Shown one piece after another: positions 60,321-64,000 of a DNA stretch of 64,000 nucleotides (its first letter is position 1; each line of letters opens with the position of its first letter). The position numbers and the translations under genes were made by a program. The DNA is from Pseudomonas sp. QS1027 (GTDB taxonomy: Bacteria > Pseudomonadota > Gammaproteobacteria > Pseudomonadales > Pseudomonadaceae), in contig NZ_PHSU01000027.1 of the NCBI RefSeq assembly GCF_002814235.1, positions 1-64,000 of the forward strand, in the 5' to 3' direction. Under the pieces are notes generated by a model. That model had not been told where the DNA came from, made no database searches, and saw only the letters and a list, made by a program, of their open reading frames with translations.

Positions 60321-60640
60321 TCAAAGTCGCTGATCAGCACATCGTCTCGCACATCGCAGCCAGAGCAGAAGCGGCTGTGTAAGCACTCCTGCCCCTGAAC
60401 GCTTAGCCATTGCGCCTGGATAAGGTCCTCTGGCGAAGCCCAGCCCTCGCCCCATCGGCGCAGGGCGGCGGCTCACTCATTTCTCATCGTTGCGTCTGAT
60501 ACCGAACTGATACCGAAGTGATCCCGCCATGGCCTGGCGCCATGAGTGCCACCGCCCCCATATTGACTCGCCCCGATAAGGCCAAGACCCAACTCAATGA
60601 CGCAATGATCAATTAACCAACCACTGGGCAGGAGCAAGCC

Positions 60641-62539
60641 ATGAATGGCGAAATAGACACAGCCAAAGTCATCAAAACTGCGGATTACAAGAAGCTCAAC
60701 GGCGATCTCGGCCATGGTCGAAACCGCCTCAGCGCAGCCCAGCCACCGAGAGAACGCGTATTTGATCCGGCATCCAGCGCAGGCATCCAGCGGCACACAG
60801 ACACACGTCGCGAAGATTACTCATCGTTCTACAAATCGATTCTGGATTATCGTCGCGAAACAAAGCTCGAATTCAATACGACTGCCAGCTATGGCAAATT
60901 TTCCGCCGAATTTCACTTCAACTTTGAAAGTAAATACACCTCCCATCAAGACAACACGGCCGCCGTGCGGACCCTGCGCCTGGTCTTCGGCGGCGCGAAG
61001 CTCGACGCGGTCTCGGCCGCGGTGCTTTCGTCCAAGTTCAGCGCAGAAGTCGACCGCCTGCCTACGCTGTTCAACCACGAAGAAGCGCATAAATTCTACA
61101 GGTTCTTCGACATGTTCGGGACCGACGTGGTGACCTCGATCTCTCTGGGCGGCAATCTGTACTTCCAGGTCCTGGTGCAGAAATCCAAAGTGACGGAGCT
61201 CGAAAAGATCAAGGTCGAGCTGGAGGCCGAGTACGGCAGCTTCTTCAAGGCTGACGGTTCGATCGATGATACGGTCGAGCGCAAGCAGTACATGGAGAGC
61301 CGTGAAGCCTCAGTCACCACTGAGGGCGGCAACAACAACATCTTCTCCGACGCCATCTTCACGAAGCCGGTGAGGTATGCCGACAAGACGAACGATTGGG
61401 TGACTTCCGTCGGGGAAAAACCGGTCGTCGTCGGACGGGAATTCAAGCCGGTCTACGCTTTCATTGCCGACGACAAGCGACGCATCGCGGCACAGACGGC
61501 CTTGGACCACTATCTGGGCCGCAACCTGAACGTCCATTCGACCTGGGCTTACAGTAGCCTTACCGTCGGCAACATGACACGGCAAGAATCGGCCGCCGGT
61601 GCCGTCGGCAGGCCCGGTATCAAGGTACGCGTGATCGACCGCAAGACGCTGGAGGGACGGGAAGAGTATTTCGCGGCCCCCGCTATCGGTAGCGCCGTGT
61701 CCGACATCAACCAGTTCTGGAATACGTTCAAGTCCGGTGTCGAATCCATGGGACTCGAGCGCGCCATCGTACTGCTGGCGACGGAATTCTGGCCACGGGA
61801 AAGCCGCTACAGCCCGCCGGATCACATCATCGCTTTCCTCAGGCATAAATGCGGCGGCTCGGAGGCGACACTGCATCGCTGGCGCGATGATTCCCTTCGC
61901 TGCGTGCCATGCCCCTATGCCGGCGTCAGCTATGGGCTGATCGGCTACGGCAGCGGCACCTTCCAGGACAAGGGTGGGGATGCCTACGTGATCGGCTTCG
62001 GCAATCCGGGGGAAACGCTGCGGCTGGAGCTTCAGATTTCCGCTGACCTCCATACCCATGAAGACGGTACGGCGAAGGTCACTTGCAACGATATCTTCCA
62101 GGGGGAAGCGATCCGTTTCCTGAAGTTCCGCAGCCAACATTGGAGCACCTGGCAGATCGCCGTCGACCCTCATGTCCCGGAGCGCATCATATTGGAAAAC
62201 GATAGTGCGGGTGATGCCAGCCAGGCACTGTGGTACGCGCAGCCGGCAGGGCCAAAATACGGCATGCACCCTTTCTACTTGATCAACGCCCAGACCTGCG
62301 GCGTTCTGCAATGGGACAGTGGCGGAGCGGCCGAAAAGGCGGAAGCCGTGCTGCGCCCCTTCGCCCCCAATCTCGACATCAACCTGTGGGACCTGCGCTA
62401 CCCCTTTATTTTGTGCCTGTCTTACCAGCCGAGCTGGGACCTGCGTGCCTTTGAAGATCGGCGCGTGAAAGTGGCGTCGTACCGGAGCGAGGACACAGAG
62501 CTGCGCTGGTCGCCAAGTGAAGTCAGTCGTGTGCTCTGA
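60641..62539 (+). CDS. MACPF/perforin-like protein
   Basis: A 632-residue protein without signal peptide. The membrane-attack/perforin signature is at residues 152-175 (Y153..., then MFGTD, then SLGGNLYFQVLV), and VTTEGGNNNIFSD near residue 225 fits a loop following the first transmembrane cluster. The last 200 residues are beta-rich with Trp-containing repeats (STWQIAV, LWYAQP, VLQWDSGG), consistent with a lectin-like or beta-trefoil domain. Such proteins form large beta-barrel pores; some bacterial ones kill insects. AGGAG precedes the ATG. It is probably a pore-forming toxin or defence protein. Confidence 0.8.
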   Translation: MNGEIDTAKVIKTADYKKLNGDLGHGRNRLSAAQPPRERVFDPASSAGIQRHTDTRREDYSSFYKSILDYRRETKLEFNTTASYGKFSAEFHFNFESKYTSHQDNTAAVRTLRLVFGGAKLDAVSAAVLSSKFSAEVDRLPTLFNHEEAHKFYRFFDMFGTDVVTSISLGGNLYFQVLVQKSKVTELEKIKVELEAEYGSFFKADGSIDDTVERKQYMESREASVTTEGGNNNIFSDAIFTKPVRYADKTNDWVTSVGEKPVVVGREFKPVYAFIADDKRRIAAQTALDHYLGRNLNVHSTWAYSSLTVGNMTRQESAAGAVGRPGIKVRVIDRKTLEGREEYFAAPAIGSAVSDINQFWNTFKSGVESMGLERAIVLLATEFWPRESRYSPPDHIIAFLRHKCGGSEATLHRWRDDSLRCVPCPYAGVSYGLIGYGSGTFQDKGGDAYVIGFGNPGETLRLELQISADLHTHEDGTAKVTCNDIFQGEAIRFLKFRSQHWSTWQIAVDPHVPERIILENDSAGDASQALWYAQPAGPKYGMHPFYLINAQTCGVLQWDSGGAAEKAEAVLRPFAPNLDINLWDLRYPFILCLSYQPSWDLRAFEDRRVKVASYRSEDTELRWSPSEVSRVL

Positions 62540-62581
62540 CCCCTGTTTGCTCCGCCCCCCTATTTGAAAAGGAACATTGAA

Positions 62582-62866
62582 ATGCCTAAGGGATACCAGT
62601 CGTTTCTGCAGAAATCGACCCGCATTACCTACTGCAGCAAAGAGAAATATGCCAATCACGACCTCTCTGCCGTATGGGTGGCCGATGCATTGAAGCACTT
62701 CAAGATCGAGGCCTCGGACACCAAGGACTACAAATACCCTCTCGACAGCCAGCCGACCCGAGCCACGATCTGGCCGACCTGACCGCAAGCGCTCCAGGTG
62801 CCGTGAAGGACGGAGACGGCCAGCCACTTCGTCGACAGACGGGGATTTCAAGAACCGGCTCTTGAT
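62582..62866 (+). pseudogene. Small gene downstream of MACPF, probably frameshifted
   Basis: ATG 62582 with AAAGGA upstream opens a frame (MPKGYQSFLQKSTRITYCSK) that stops at 62782 after IWPT. The other two frames continue with protein-like sequence: frame +2 with DPSHDLADLTASAPGAVKDG and frame +3 later with TDGDFKNRLLMANASQLG. Together they suggest one protein of about 95 residues broken by frameshifts. No family recognised. It is likely to be a partner of the MACPF gene 42 bp upstream. Confidence 0.45.
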
Positions 62867-62903
62867 GGCTAATGCCAGTCAGCTTGGCTGACTGGCATTA
62901 GCC
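62867..62903. repeat. 17-bp perfect inverted repeat
   Basis: GGCTAATGCCAGTCAGC and its exact complement enclose a TTG loop right behind the damaged small gene. It is the strongest hairpin in the window. There is no T-tract, so it may be a factor-dependent terminator, a recombination scar or a protein-binding site. Confidence 0.7.
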
Positions 62904-63137
62904 GCTGCGAGAACTGCTGCGATGATCCGCACTGTGCTTATCCGTTCACTAATCGCCGCGCCAATCGTATGAACGTATGGGGGCACGACGGTACCGTCCC
63001 GTGGTGATGACTCACCAGTGCGCCCCGTCTCCACACATCAAGCTTTGAGTGTTCCGGCCGATCTAACCTGTCAGAGGGCGGAAAAGCCCTCATACTTGCG
63101 GTTTGATCTTGCGGTTTGATATGGAGGAGATTGCTCA

Positions 63138-64000
63138 ATGCTTGCACCCATCAACAGGATGCTGGAAAACATCAGCGTCAGGACCAAGCTCGCCATAGGA
63201 TTCGGCGTGGTCATACTGCTGACCCTGTTGATTGCAATGACCGGTTGGCTGGGGATCCAGTCACTGAGCAACCGCAGTGACCGAATCCTGGATATCGCCA
63301 AGCTGAACGATCTGGCCAAGGACGTACGTATCGGGCGCCTGTCCTACACACTGACCGCCGACCCACAGCATGCCGCGAACGTGGTCAAGCTCCTGGACAG
63401 TCTCGACAGTCACCTTGCCGAGAACCGCTCGACCTTCGTAGCCCCGCGAGATCTTGCGCAGATCGAATCCGCCAACGATTCGGTCAAACGTTATCGCACA
63501 CACTTCAACGATTTCAGCCAGGCCATCCAGGCCCGCGATGCTACGCGCGCCGTGTTTGGCAATCATGCCGACGCCGCCGTGGCCGAACTGCAAAAGCTCA
63601 AGGACGGCGCTGCATCGGCGAGCGGCAATCAGGCCCAGATCGACGCAGTCGTCACCGCGCAGATGCTGGTCCAGCAAGCGCGGTTTCAGCTCAGGGGCTA
63701 CAGCTACAGCCTGAAAGCCGAGCTTGAACAACCGGCCAAAGAGGCCATCGACCAGGCCGGCGCTTATATAAAGACCCTCAACGAGTTGCTGCCATCGGCC
63801 CAGCCTGAAAGCCTACAGCGCCTGCAACAATCGATGGCTGGCTATCGCGCCACCGTCGGCCAGTTCGCCGAAGCCCAGATCAGGGCGGAGAAAATCCAAG
63901 CGCTGCTCAACGATGACATCGCCATTCTCTTTGCAGCGAGCAAGCAGTTGGCGCAGAACCAGGCCGAACAGCGCCTCGCTGACGTCCTCAACGCCCGCAA
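63138..64000 (+). CDS. Methyl-accepting chemotaxis protein with HBM sensor domain (partial)
   Basis: The first 287 codons are in the window and the gene runs off the right end. N-terminal helix 1 is FGVVILLTLLIAMTGWLG (residues about 22-40). A long helical periplasmic region follows (NRSDRILDIAKLNDLAKDVRIGRLSYTLTADPQH ... VYRTHFNDFS ... LQKLKDG ... NQAQIDAVVTAQMLVQQARFQLRGYSYS). That is the length and helix pattern of the HBM ligand-binding domain of McpS-type chemoreceptors. The cytoplasmic signalling part lies beyond the window. GGAGGAG precedes the ATG. Confidence 0.85.
   Translation, partial: MLAPINRMLENISVRTKLAIGFGVVILLTLLIAMTGWLGIQSLSNRSDRILDIAKLNDLAKDVRIGRLSYTLTADPQHAANVVKLLDSLDSHLAENRSTFVAPRDLAQIESANDSVKRYRTHFNDFSQAIQARDATRAVFGNHADAAVAELQKLKDGAASASGNQAQIDAVVTAQMLVQQARFQLRGYSYSLKAELEQPAKEAIDQAGAYIKTLNELLPSAQPESLQRLQQSMAGYRATVGQFAEAQIRAEKIQALLNDDIAILFAASKQLAQNQAEQRLADVLNAR

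Noticed and set aside
59594..60640. tRNA-Gln as the attachment site of an island carrying the MACPF gene
   Set aside because: The MACPF region lies on the 5' side of the tRNA, no partial tRNA repeat is visible to the right, and no integrase is nearby.
1..64000. CRISPR array
   Set aside because: The regular repeats seen (cdiA FHA units, the 33-bp coiled-coil units) are in frame inside genes, with no unique spacers and no cas genes.

Overview
The window looks like a Pseudomonas chromosome, most likely the P. fluorescens complex. The reasons are the GC-rich third codon positions, a Pseudomonas-type NAD formate dehydrogenase, small DUF6124 and DUF3761 proteins, pbpG, a cobalamin-riboswitch cbtBA unit, and a PT-VENN-like CdiA. 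This is judged from the sequence and family knowledge alone.

Layout. 1-7.2 kb: housekeeping and transport genes (TerC family, NhaR-like regulator, MFS pump, DUF1993, YceH, shikimate-dehydrogenase-like enzyme) and small orphan proteins. 7.42-13.16 kb: a decayed lambda-like prophage bounded by a 24-bp direct repeat. It keeps the 3' end of the tail-tip gene, two small tail-associated genes, a lysis cassette (GH19 endolysin, DUF6527, nested Rz/Rz1 spanins) and the C-terminal half of an integrase. 13.2-25 kb: pbpG, a large membrane-anchored protein overlapping an AraC regulator, a LysE exporter, a hendecad-repeat coiled-coil protein, two divergent LysR/MFS pairs and a YfcF-like GST. 25-27.6 kb: small orphan or secreted proteins and a nucleotidyltransferase-like protein.

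27.8-33.6 kb: a tight six-gene operon related to E. coli ynbABCD. It encodes a CDP-alcohol phosphatidyltransferase, a hydrolase-methyltransferase fusion, a PAP2-tyrosine phosphatase fusion, a small membrane protein, a PlsC-type acyltransferase and a CdsA-type cytidylyltransferase. Together these look like a self-contained pathway for an unidentified phospholipid. Converging on it from the right is a two-partner contact-dependent inhibition locus (33.6-47.3 kb, minus strand, cdiB-cdiA-candidate immunity gene). Its CdiA is 3743 residues with an unrecognised C-terminal toxin, and the last gene encodes an internally duplicated eight-helix membrane protein that overlaps the cdiA stop.

47.5-59.6 kb: cbtBA under a cobalamin riboswitch next to the B12-independent methionine synthase metE; a LysR gene followed by formate dehydrogenase, an HPP membrane protein and a Tat-exported dienelactone hydrolase; a 27-residue membrane protein; a MocR regulator divergent from an EamA exporter; and a FabF-like synthase divergent from an HxlR regulator. 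59.6-64 kb: tRNA-Gln, a broken regulator, a MACPF/perforin-like protein with a damaged downstream gene and a strong inverted repeat, then the start of an HBM-type chemoreceptor that runs off the window.

The best candidates for undescribed biology are the Ynb-like lipid operon, the CdiA C-terminus with its duplicated membrane partner, and the MACPF locus.
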